Origin: Fallopia convolvulus | Taxonomy: Eukaryota; Streptophyta; Magnoliopsida; Caryophyllales; Polygonaceae | NCBI GenBank assembly: GCA_964016875.1 | Contig: OZ024720.1 | Location: 39,151,106-39,215,105 of the forward strand | Reading direction: 5' to 3' | Length of the DNA: 64,000 bases | Part shown: positions 53,464 to 63,768 of the stretch, in pieces | Position numbering within the stretch: the stretch's first letter is position 1 | Layout of the letters: the number at the start of each line of letters is the position of its first letter | Made by a program: the position numbers and the translations under genes | Notes under the pieces: model-generated | What the model saw: only the letters and a program-made list of their open reading frames with translations | Told to the model about the DNA's origin: nothing | Databases searched by the model: none

Positions 53464-55548
53464 ATGGATTCCCGGTTAGGCATGGAATTTGATTCAATTG
53501 ATGTTATATGGGAGTTTTGGTTAGAATATGGAGGAAAGATGGGTTTTAATGTTCGCAAGAGCTATGAAAATAAGAACAAAACTGGAGTGGTAAGTTCAAG
53601 AAGATTTTTATGTGCTAAAGAGGGGTTTCGTGATATCAGCAAAGATAACTCAGGCAAGCGGTATCGGGCTGAAACTAGAACAGGATGCAAAGCACGTCTT
53701 GGATGTGTATTGATCAAGGAAACTAAAAAATATCGAATACATGACTTTGTATCTGATCACAACCATCCACTTCATTTGCCAGAGACAATCCACCTGTTGA
53801 CATCGCAAAGAAAAATATCTGAAGCTCAAAAACTTGAAATTGATTTTGCTGATAATTTTGGAATCAAGCCAAGAGAAGCTCATGAGTTTTAGGTGCACAT
53901 GTTGGAGGATCAACTAATCTGGGCTACACTCGTCAGGATCACCGAAATTACTTGCAAAGAAAGCGCCAACGAAGTTTGTTGTACGGAGAAGCTGGAAGTT
54001 TATTAAGGTACTTTCATATGCAAACAGTGGAAAATCCTTCATTTCAATATTCAGTTCAATTGGATTGTGAAGAGTAGATAACTAATGTATTTTGGGCGGA
54101 TGCAAAAATGCTTATTGATTATGCTTTGTTTGGAGAAGTTGTTGTCTTTGATACTACTTTTGGTACAAACAAGGAACATAGACCTCTTGGTGTATTTGTT
54201 GGTTTTAACCATTTCAGGGAGCTTGTTATCTTCGGAGCTACACTTCTATATGATGCAACTGTGGAGTCTTTTAAATGGTTGTTTGAAACTTTTTTTACAA
54301 CACATGACAATAAGCAACCGAAGACCATTTTCACAGATCAAGACATTGCTATGGGAATGGCTATTAGTGAAGTTATGTCTGGTACTTCACATGGATTATG
54401 CATATGGCATATAATGCAAAATGCACTGAAGCATTTGATTCATGATGGTTCAAATGTTCTTCAAGATTTTAAGGCTTGTATGTATGATCATAATGAAGTA
54501 GCTGAATTTGAGGAAGCTTTTAATGCATTGCGTGGGAAAGTGAAGAAAGGTACTTGGCTTGAAAGCATCTATGCCTTGAAGAAAAAGTGGGCCGAATGTT
54601 ATATAAAGGATGTACTTTCTTTTGGAATGAGAAGCACACAGTTAAGTGAAAGCTTGAATAGGGATTTGAAAGATTATTTGCATGCCAAAATGGATATAAT
54701 GCGATTCTTCAAGCATTTTGAGCATGTTGTTGGACAAAAAGCGCCAAAACGAGATAAATTCTGAATTTGCTTCTCGGGATAAATTGCCTAGAATGAAAAT
54801 GAGGAGGACACCTTTATTGAAACAAGCAAGTGAGGTTTACACTCCGAGGATGTTTGAAGCCTTTCAAGATGAGTATGATTGGTCTACAACTGCATATATC
54901 AAGCCAACAATCGAAGGTCAAGCAAGTAACGAGTATGTAGTTGCAATTTCAAATGTTGATGATAACAGTTGGGTTGAGATGCAACATACAGTTTTTGGTG
55001 ATCCTTTAACTCAATAAGTTACATGTACCTGTAAAATGTTTGAAAGGTTGGGAATATTATGTGCTCATGCTTTAAAGGTCCTTGACACTATGAACATTAA
55101 ATTAATTCCTCAAAAGTACATTTTGAAGCGTTGGACTAAGGAAGCCCGAAGTGGTATTGTGAGAGATAATAGTGGAAGAGTTGTTGTTGAGGATCCTCAA
55201 TTGAATGCTACTCGAAGATATAGATCTCTATGTCGTAAACTTGTCGGTCTAGCTTCCCGGGCTGCTAATTTTGAAGAATCCTCCTTGTTTGTAGAAACCA
55301 AGTTGAACAATATGATCGATGAGGTTGATAAGATGTTATCGAAGATGAAGATTGAAGAGAATACCAATTTGGTTCCTGATCTTAATAAAAGTGTCCAACA
55401 TGAGGATTCTTCAATTCCTTGCAATGTTGTTTTGAAGAAGAAAAAGGCCGAAAAGAAAGTAGACGATCAAAGAGTTGGACTGAAAAACTACATACGAGGA
55501 AGAGAAATATTACCACTGCCCATAGTCTTGAAGATCAATCAGTTGTGA
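53464..55548 (+). pseudogene. FAR1/MULE transposase, broken
   Basis: MULE transposase of the FHY3/FAR1 class, which cuts and joins the element ends. N-terminal FAR1 zinc-finger domain (53500-53790: VIWEFWLEYGGKMGFNVRKS, TGCKAR, DHNHPLH). The MULE DDE domain follows: VFDTTFGTNKEHRPLG (about 54150), FTDQDIAMG (about 54330), LCIWHIMQNALKHL (about 54395). Then a SWIM finger CTCKMFERLGILCAH (about 55024) with the C...C...C.H ligands and a charged C-terminus. Defects: a one-base loss near 53890, a stop near 54075, a frame change near 54740, a stop at 55015-55017. Both stops replace what look like Gln codons. Non-functional. Confidence 0.88.
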
Positions 55549-57800
55549 AAAAAAGAGCATGAAGAAAAAGCAAATTTATCGCAATGAAGAAAATCTAGCA
55601 ATACAAGTATGTAATGCATCAAAAAAAAATTTATCAACTATGAACAACGTGAAAGTTCTTTCAAATTTCAGTTTTTATTGTGAAACTTTTTGGTTTTGTG
55701 TATTAGGTTCCAAGCGATAAGGACAATGAAGTGATGCCCTTTTTTCATTCCTTGGAGGAGACACATCTCTTAAATCAGGTATAACTTCAAAAGTGTATAT
55801 TTAATTCATATTTGATCTCAAAATAAACTATAGTAATTGTGAAAAAAGTTTCTTATCTACAGGGTGTAAATTTGGAGCTTACTCAATTTAATCATATGTT
55901 GTTAGGATATACATCGAACCTTAACCCTTGATAAGCATGGTATGTATCTAATTTTTCACTTTTATTCAAATTTTGTGATCATAGTGTGCATAGTTTTTTT
56001 GAATTCTATTACCTTACTGTAGGTTCATGAAAATTGACAAGAAACTGTTGGCACCTGGGAGATGCAGCTGTTTCATGCCCATCACAGTGCATCTAATGTT
56101 CTAGATCAATGGGCAAACCAGTTTTTTAAGTTTCCTTTGATGTTTTTGATAACATTTAATATATATAGTTTTCTTTGATTAGATAGAAAACTATGATGTC
56201 TTTGACAAAAGTTACTTTCTTTGATTTGTTGGAGAGTTTTGCTGTTTTTGATGCTTCAGCGTTTTGATGGTCTTAACACCTCTAAACTTTGTTAATACTA
56301 TTATTGCAATAAATCACCATTTACCATTTTACTGATGTGTGCAAAAAAGCTAATGAATTGCAATAGATCCCCATTTACCATTTTACTGATGTGTACAAAA
56401 AAGCTAATGAATTGCAATAGATCCCCATTTACCATTTTACTGATGTGTACAAAAAAGCAAATGAATATACAGATTATACTTATTCAGGTCATGTTATTTA
56501 TCCATTCATAAATCATTCCCAAGAACAATATCAATGAAAGCTAATGTGTGAAGGGAAAGCTAAGACTAAACTTTATTAATTTTTTCAATGTATACAGTGG
56601 TAGATATAGAATGCCTCTTTACATAAAGCTAAAGGCAAACAAAGCTAAACAATGTTTTACAGATTGCACATTCAGCTGGACAATGCTGTCACACCATTAC
56701 AACTTGCATTATTTAAGAAACGATTGTAGTAGCATATTGTTGAGCCATGAGCATTTGAATGCTAGACTCCTCCCTTTTCTACAAGTACCGCCATACATGT
56801 ATAATGATCCCTTGAACTCCACTGATCCATCTTTTGACTGTAGACATCTTCAAATGGCTCACCAGACAAAATGCCACCCAGTGAGCGAGCCAATGCTTTG
56901 CTCTTGTAAGGATCCAAATTGACTAGATAAAATTCAGCTTTATTTTTCCAACAATCTAGTTTGCAAGCCGCTCTCAGTGGTGGTCTTATCTTTTCGTTAA
57001 TCTAGTTTGCAAGCCACTCTCATCAATCCATGCTACATTTAAAAAAAAAAGAATTATATAGTCAGTCAAAAAGGATTGAGTCAAACATGTCAAAATCTCT
57101 CTAAATCATGCATCTACATTTAGGAACAAACCTCTCAAATGAAGCTAAATATATTCAAGAGCATAATAAAATAAAATCAGCAAATAGAGATAGTTAGCTA
57201 CAGATTGATACCATTTCAGCGATTAGCACAAGCGTTATCAATATGAGATCAAGTGGTGACAAGGAAGTCAAATTAATTATGTGTGTTGAGGAGAGAGCTG
57301 GAGGCAACTTACTCAGTAGTTTAGAACACAAGAATAATGCCAACAGTGGATTAGTTTTCCATCAACAAGCCATGAAAAAAAATCCTAAAAGAAATGAAAT
57401 AGAGTATGATTCTCTGTGCAACCTAATAACCCTAATTTAGTAGACAATTTTTCCAATCAAAATCTAACAACCCCCACCATAAACCGATACATGTACCTTT
57501 AATTAGTTATACAATAATTGAATTTCATGTAAATGCCATTGAAATTCATAGAAAGCTAGAGAAAAAAAACCTGATGGTGGCTTCTTCTCTCCCGTTCAAT
57601 TACATATTTAATAGACTAATACCAGAATTTATCAAAAAAATGAAACAAGGATTAAGAAATTGAGAAATTGGAGGGACATTCGAGAGTCGATCGAGACAAA
57701 CAAATGAACGAAACTAAGAAATTTGTGGTTTGAGAAGTCGAATTTCAGGAATGAAAGTGAAACAGAGAAAACAATGGCATACGCGATTTGATTTTTTTTA
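55549..57800 (+). other. MULE 3' non-coding region
   Basis: No further domain recognised. It contains three tandem 54-bp units (about 56297-56462). The 124-residue frame at 56548-56922 has no recognised motif and I do not call it a gene. Confidence 0.6.
56297..56462. repeat. Three 54-bp tandem repeats in the MULE
   Basis: TTACCATTTTACTGATGTG starts at 56321, 56375 and 56429, an exact 54-bp period; the units carry CAAAAAAGCTAATGAATTGC. Confidence 0.9.
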
Positions 57801-57939
57801 TTGTCCCTAATATAATATCTTCCCTTATTAAAACTAATAACAAGATTGGATAGATCCTAACCGTTTAAAAAAATAAAAGGCTGAGATTTACTAAACTCTA
57901 TGGATAGAGTTATTTTCCAACTCCAGGGAAACAACACCG
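57801..57939 (-). repeat. MULE right terminal inverted repeat
   Basis: Reverse complement of the left end, ending GGGAAACAACACCG before the ACCAATATC target repeat. Confidence 0.9.
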
Positions 57940-58151
57940 ACCAATATCCTACACATCCATCACTGAGCAACTTGGTGGCCTTTACCATACTAATCACTGA
58001 TCCGGGTCCCTCATGCTCTAACTCCTGACATACATGTGTGGTCACATCATCTGCTGTCATTGTAACTGTTCCCCTGTAACCATCCAAAACTACTCGGTAG
58101 CGTCTCATCCAGTCCATCCCCAGAATCACGTCATCTTCCGCTGACAACTGC
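57940..58151 (-). pseudogene. pro: Tekay protease segment between MULE and small LTR element
   Basis: Minus strand: DVILGMDWMRRYRVVLDGYRGTVTM, the conserved second half of a chromovirus protease, then a linker with GCVGYW that is cut by the MULE. The upstream half lies at 60677 onwards. Confidence 0.85.
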
Positions 58152-58766
58152 TGATATGGGGATTAGCCCGAAGGATGGCCCGATCTTCAACACCATAGAC
58201 TCAACACAAACAAAGGTAAGAGAGAAGATAATAAATAATGGAAACAAACTGAATTGGAGCACAAAACATGGATGTATAAATGGATAATAAGAAGAACCAA
58301 TTGAAACAACAAATAGACCCTCATTGCTTTGAAAACGAGAACCTAGATGAATGATCAAAAGACCCATCTTTCTACAACTTGACACAATCAAGGATGAATC
58401 CTTGAAGCACCAAGAGGATGCGTTGTGATTGCTTGGAGAACACCATTTCTAACAAGAAACGACATAAACCAACACAACCCAAGGCTACACATAGATCGAC
58501 CTCACCATGGAGGACCTCTCGGGTCTCTCTCCATTCCTAATCTGATTTTCTCAAAAACTAAAACTAGAAATGAAACTAAATAAGGCTATTTATAAGCCTC
58601 CTAAAACAATTAAAGAAAATAACAAATAAAAGAAAATAGCAAATATTGTCTTAAAGCTAATAAAAACCCATCTAATTTCTTATGGCCCAAAATGATGCAT
58701 GACCCAAAACAACAAAAGGTTGGAAATTGGCGTGCTCCTTGGATGTTCTCGGATGATCCTTCATCA
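58152..58766 (-). repeat. 3' LTR of the small element
   Basis: Minus strand starts TGATGAAGGATCATCCG and ends AATCCCCATATCA. The only difference seen from the other LTR is CATATCA against CGTATCA. Confidence 0.9.
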
Positions 58767-58910
58767 TTCTCCCCTTCTTGAAGAAGATTCGTCCTCGAAT
58801 CTTGGCCTTCATCCAAAGCAAAGTAAGGAGCAAGATTAGCTTGTTTGAATGCGGCTTTAACATCATAATCTCTCGGAATTCTCTTTTCTCCAATGCACCC
58901 AAACAAGATC
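58767..58910 (-). pseudogene. Remnant of a gypsy polyprotein C-terminus
   Basis: Minus strand: REYDVKAAFKQANLAPY-like sequence followed by DSRTNLLQEGEND, which resembles the last residues of Reina/CRM-type polyproteins, ends right at the PPT (GAAGAAGGGGAGAATGATGA). It shows this small element is a deletion derivative of a gypsy element. Confidence 0.65.
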
Positions 58911-60025
58911 TCTCCATGGGTATAATGTTGAATCCTTCACGAGATGGCTCGTTGTACGAGATAGATAACACACTACACGGAACCTGTTAAGATTAGTGAT
59001 AATCCAAAAACAAACAACCTCACATTGTGTTTACACTCGTCTCTCACACTCCTCACTACAACTTGACTCAAGAAGTGACTCGATTACAATCAAGATGAGA
59101 AAGTTTGAACAGAAATTGAGATAGGGTAAGAAGAACTAGACCTTGATCAAACAATTCTTGCTAGACCTACTAAACCAATGATTATGGCTTGTTGATGGTG
59201 TGCAAGGTGATGCTTGGTCGTTTGGGCTGGCTAGAATGTAGGAGGTGGAGGTTGTTGGTAAGTTTAGTGAAAATAGGAATGTGGGGCGTGGATATGGCTG
59301 ATGTGGAGAGTTGGTTAGGCTTTTGAACTAGTCAACCTAGAATTAAGGAGGTGGTGGGCGTGGATCTTGGCTGGTATGGAGTTTGTTGGAGGTTGAACAA
59401 GTCTTCCTTAAAAGTAGGGATTGAGTAGAGATTTGATTTGACTTTCAATTAAATTAAATCAACCCTTCCTCAAATAAAACGTGGTTGGTGGTTTCAAAGG
59501 GTAGTGGGCAAGTTTTAATGGAGTTTGTTGGAGGTTTGACTTGGGCACCTAAAAATAAGGAGATATATGTGGTAATTTGAATTTTCTTTCTCCCCTTCTT
59601 AATATAAATTAAATAAAAACGTGGCTGGCCAATTTTCAAAGGGTGGTGGGTGGTTTTTCCGAAGTAGTGGAGATGGTGGTTACTTGGAGGAAGTTAAGGC
59701 TGGTTAGGGTGTGTTTGGTTAAGCTTAGACTAGTTTCAGCACAACTAGACAAAGGTGGTAGTGTTTGAGTTTCAAACGGGTGGTGACGGCTTTGGTGTGG
59801 TGGTTATGGATAGGCTAAGGCCATGTTTGGCTGAGGCACAACCAACAACAAACACAAATACATGGTTAGCAAATCAAATAGATTGAACGAGGAGAAATTG
59901 ATCAAACCTGGACACGAAATAGATGAACAAGGTGACACTCTTTTTGTAGTTTTTTTTTTCGACTTTGAATGACTCCAGGAACAACTCAACCATGGTGTTG
60001 GCAATCGAAAGCTCTGATACCACTT
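58911..60025 (-). other. Non-coding interior of the small LTR element
   Basis: No domain recognised. The minus strand near 59990 has ATGGTTGAGTTGTTCC after the PBS, perhaps the old gag start. The rest is G/T-rich on plus with repeated GTGG phrases. Confidence 0.55.
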
Positions 60026-60061
60026 TGATACGGGGATTAGCCCGAAGGATGGCCCGATCTT

Positions 60062-60676
60062 TGATACGGGGATTAGCCCGAAGGATGGCCCGATCTTCAA
60101 CACCATAGACTCAACACAAACAAAGGTAAGAGAGAAGATAATAAATAATGGAAACAAACTGAATTGGAGCACAAAACATGGATGTATAAATGGATAATAA
60201 GAAGAACCAATTGAAACAACAAATAGACCCTCATTGCTTTGAAAACGAGAACCTAGATGAATGATCAAAAGACCCATCTTTCTACAACTTGACACAATCA
60301 AGGATGAATCCTTGAAGCACCAAGAGGATGCGTTGTGATTGCTTGGAGAACACCATTTCTAACAAGAAACGACATAAACCAACACAACCCAAGGCTACAC
60401 ATAGATCGACCTCACCATGGAGGACCTCTCGGGTCTCTCTCCATTCCTAATCTGATTTTCTCAAAAACTAAAACTAGAAATGAAACTAAATAAGGCTATT
60501 TATAAGCCTCCTAAAACAATTAAAGAAAATAACAAATAAAAGAAAATAGCAAATATTGTCTTAAAGCTAATAAAAACCCATCTAATTTCTTATGGCCCAA
60601 AATGATGCATGACCCAAAACAACAAAAGGTTGGAAATTGGCGTGCTCCTTGGATGTTCTCGGATGATCCTTCATCA
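60062..60676 (-). repeat. 5' LTR of the small element
   Basis: Same 615 bp. A 36-bp extra copy of its end lies directly inside, at 60026-60061, so the final segment ending CCCCGTATCA appears twice before the PBS. Confidence 0.9.
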
Positions 60677-62389
60677 ACTGCATTACTATGAAATCTGCAT
60701 ACCAATCCCTATTCCCTATTCTAATAGGGCATTGTAAAATCTCCTTATTCTTGCTCACCTTACTGCCGTCAGGCAGCCCCACAACAAAAGACACCTCCTC
60801 AACGCAAGTCATTCCTAGTCTAGCCACGCAAGCAGAAGACATAAGAGAATGGGTAGCACCCGTATAAAACAGTATATGAACAGGTCTAGACTGAATCCAA
60901 ATCGTACCTGTTGCACTCAGCGCGTGTAAGGCATCAGCCCTCCTCATCTCAAACATACGAGGCTGATTGCCCCCAGTAGTACTAACTCCTGCGCCACGAC
61001 CCCTGCCCTGACTCGGTGCCTGTTGAAATTGCTGAGGCTGACGACGAGGCACCTGGTTCACTGTTCCCGGTGAAGATCCCTGTGAGGGTCCTCCAACATT
61101 ACAGTACTACTGTAAATGGCCAGGCTTCCCACAAGTGAAGCAGCTCCTGATTGGCTTCGGGCACTGACTCCTCAAATGAGCAGTGCTTCCACAATTGAAG
61201 CACTCTCTCAGCCCTCTAGTGGACTGACTCTGACAGCATTGGTCCTGACGACCCTTTGACTGAAACCCTGATCCTTGCTGCTGAGATGAGCCGGGACGAC
61301 TGTCTCTCCTAGGCTCTATCGAGGCAGACAACTTCTGCCTCTTGCTCCCCGTGGTATGTACCTCTAGCTGACTCTGTAGGGTCGTGGCCATAGCATAAGC
61401 CAAAGCAGACTGCTGAACATCTATCAATGTCACGAGTCGGAGACCAGACACGTAGGCACGTAAATGCGGCTGCAACCTTTTCAGAAAGGTCGCGATCTTC
61501 AATTCCTCAGTAGGGGCAGCATTCGGTACCGCCGCCAACTCTTGTTGAAACATCAGAATAGTCTCAGCTATTGTGATGTTTTCGGGTCCAACATTCCGAA
61601 AAACAACCTCCCAAGCCATCCTCACCACCGGAGGACAATACTGATCTCGAATCCTCCTCTCAAACTCCTCGAAAGTCACCTCAGTCTGGTGATCCCTACA
61701 CAACTCCCACCAGTCAAAAGCACTCTCATGTAGCAGACTTTGTACCAAGGACATCTTCCTCTCCTCCGGTGCCTAAATGGAGTCCAACGCAGATTTCACC
61801 CTCCTCAACCACTGCTCCACGTCGGAACCTTGAGCTCCAGCAAATTTTGGCACCCCAGTCTTCCTAAACTCTGCGACCCACTTGTCAGGCTGAGGCTCGC
61901 GATACTGTCTCCTCGGTTCGACCACACGATCAGCTATCACTCGTCCTCGCGAATCTTGCAGTGCTCCTAACTAGGCAGCCAAAACAGAGTCTGGTCTGGT
62001 GCCCTCCTCTCAGCCCCTTGTTGTCCCGCAACTGCGTTCAGATTAGGTGCAGCTCCTGCCCCCATCAAGGTTTGCAACCACAACTGGATCGCAGCGTTCA
62101 CCTCTGGGGCTAGTCCTGCTGGTGGCACTCCTACTCCCACTTGTGCCCCGTTAGCTGGGGGGACCCCTCCAGCGACAGATGCACTGTCCCCCTGATGAAC
62201 AACAGCCACCACATCCTGACTCTCAACAACCTCCTCCTGGTGAGTAACATTATGTTGTACCTCTGGCTCAGCAACCACAAGGGCCTCTCCTCTACCCCTG
62301 CCACGGCCCCTACCTCGGCCTCTATTGCGACCTCTTCCACGGCCTCTTCCACTGGCTTTAGCAACTCCCGCTCTGGTTGGTGGGGCCAT
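60677..62389 (-). pseudogene. gag: Tekay gag and protease first half
   Basis: Minus strand. Start MAPPTRAGVAKASG at 62389, then an Arg-Gly repeat tract (GRGRGRG..., about 62350-62280), AAIQLWLQTLMGAG, and after a frame change DKWVAEFRKTGVPKFAG (about 61880), the core FDWWELCRDHQTEVTFEEFERRIRDQYCPP (about 61710), LRAYVSGLR (about 61460). Two zinc knuckles follow: CFNCGSTAHLRSQC (perfect CX2CX4HX4C, about 61200) and CFTCGKPGHLQ (about 61140), whose end is broken by a stop. Protease has LFYTGATHSLMS, with Tyr in place of the catalytic Asp (about 60870). Stops at about 61780 and 61107 replace Gln. It is cut at 60677. Confidence 0.88.
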
Positions 62390-62622
62390 CGATAACAGAA
62401 AGTCCCACAGTCAAACTCAAGCAACCTATTAATAACATAATTTCTTACTATTCTACGTGAGGTCCTTCGGCAGATGGGGCGGAGTCGCGACGTGTCACCT
62501 ACCCCCTATATGCAACATGTCTACCCTAGTGAAAACATTTTGAAAACACCGGCCGATTTTGGTTTTAAGTTGGACCTCGGGTACACTCGTTGGTCAGTTC
62601 CTTGTGCCCTGTTGTCAACCTC

Positions 62623-62634
62623 GCTCTGATACCA
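62623..62634 (-). other. Primer binding site of the Tekay element
   Basis: The minus strand reads TGGTATCAGAGC, matching the 3' end of initiator tRNA-Met, six bases after the LTR end. Confidence 0.9.
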
Positions 62635-62640
62635 ATTTTA

Positions 62641-63768
62641 TGTAATAGTCGGGTCGTGTTATCCTTTAAAAAAATTCCTTAAAATAAAAGAAAGTTGATC
62701 CGCAAGTAAACCCCGGTGTAGGTTCTAGCTAGTTACAATCCTTTATATATAACGTACAATTAGTCAAATTATTTTCTAAATCCAGCCATAAATACAAATA
62801 AATATATCCTTAACTAAATAATCTTATCTGGTTACAAATAATTCTATCCTTAATCTCTTTATTCCTATCCGAACGGATTCTTCATATCTTAGCCTAACCA
62901 CATTACGTTACAACCTAAGCTTGGACCCCAATCCTTTCAGTCATCATCTTCATAAAAGAGAAGAGAAAAATCAAGCCCTTGAGAACACCGCCCTTGAGAA
63001 CACCAAACGAGTTCGTTTATGTTCGGTTGTGCTCCGTAAAAAACGCAATTTCCGGTAAGATTGCCGACTTCCCTATTCATCTTCTCTGGCGATGTTGAAG
63101 TTCTATATCCGTTTTCGAGTCGTTCCCTTTCCTTGTACCCGATCAACCCCGCTACTCCTTTGTATAATTGTATGTAGGATCTTAAACCAGTCGAGCATTT
63201 ACAAGCCGTCGGAGTTTGTGTCATCGTCGCTTACCGATCGAATCGAACAATCGCAGGTGAGTAGATGTCTTCCCCTTTGTCTGCCTCTCTAGTTTCAATA
63301 GTTAGGGCGGTCTGGTTTGAGCGAGTGTCATCGCTTTGTCGGTCTGGTCTGGTGGAACGCGAGTTCACTTTCAAGGTGACACGGGCTGGTGCTTTGGATC
63401 CGGGCGTTTGTCTCGGGCCAGTCAGCCAAGTGGTTTTGGTAGAGGATGGAACAGACTAGTTAAGGGAGTTGGGTGGTAGTGGTTGGCTCGGAAAAACAAG
63501 GATAAGTGAAACGCCGGTACGGAAGTACGGGCGATATCACGTTGCCAAGTTTAGGAAGGGAATGATGGCTGCGTGGAATAGTCAAAGGGGTTCTTGAATT
63601 TAGGAAAGTGAGAGTTTATTTATGTACTATATTGTTTTTTTGGTAGAATGCAAATTAATAATAATAAAAATGGGCCGAGTTGTCTGATTTCAGAAGTTGT
63701 GGGATGGGCTATTATATGGACTAGATGAGTTCATTTTTGGTTGGACTGAGTTTGTTTACATGGGCTGT
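62641..63768 (-). repeat. Right (5') LTR of the Tekay element, partial
   Basis: On the minus strand it ends CCCGACTATTACA beside the PBS. It matches 49650 back to about 48535 in inverted orientation. The rest lies beyond the LTR insertion at 63769 and beyond the window. Confidence 0.87.

Larger units (their letters stand above)
52959..57939 (+). mobile_element. FAR1-type Mutator-like element (MULE)
   Basis: 4.98 kb with terminal inverted repeats of about 140 bp (52959-53098, 57801-57939) starting CGGTGTTGTTTCCCTGG, flanked by the 9-bp direct repeat ACCAATATC (52950-52958, 57940-57948). It encodes a plus-strand FAR1-family transposase. It inserted in the Tekay polyprotein between protease and RT; removal of one repeat restores continuity of the two halves. 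Confidence 0.92.
58152..60676 (-). mobile_element. Small non-autonomous gypsy-derived LTR element
   Basis: 2.5 kb with 615-bp LTRs (58152-58766, 60062-60676) that differ at one position by eye, TSD ACTGC (58147-58151, 60677-60681). On the minus strand the PBS TGGTATCAGAGC (initiator Met) lies at about 60012-60023 and the PPT GAAGAAGGGGAGAA lies next to the left LTR. The internal region has no gag or pol domains except a short remnant just before the PPT. Probably one of the youngest insertions here. Confidence 0.9.
36689..63768 (-). mobile_element. Tekay-type chromovirus with three nested insertions
   Basis: The internal region is on the minus strand: initiator-Met PBS (62623-62634), gag, protease, RT, RNase H, integrase and chromodomain, ending at 49875. 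Nested inside are element 2 (left LTR), the MULE (pol) and a small LTR element (protease). Many stops show it is dead. The right LTR runs past its interruption at 63769. Confidence 0.87.

Noticed and set aside
53464..55548. A host FHY3/FAR1 transcription factor gene
   Set aside because: It sits between long terminal inverted repeats with a 9-bp target duplication and has several inactivating lesions, so it is a transposon gene copy.
56548..56922. 124-residue frame in the MULE 3' region as a second gene
   Set aside because: No recognisable domain, and the region is AT-rich and repetitive. Left as non-coding.
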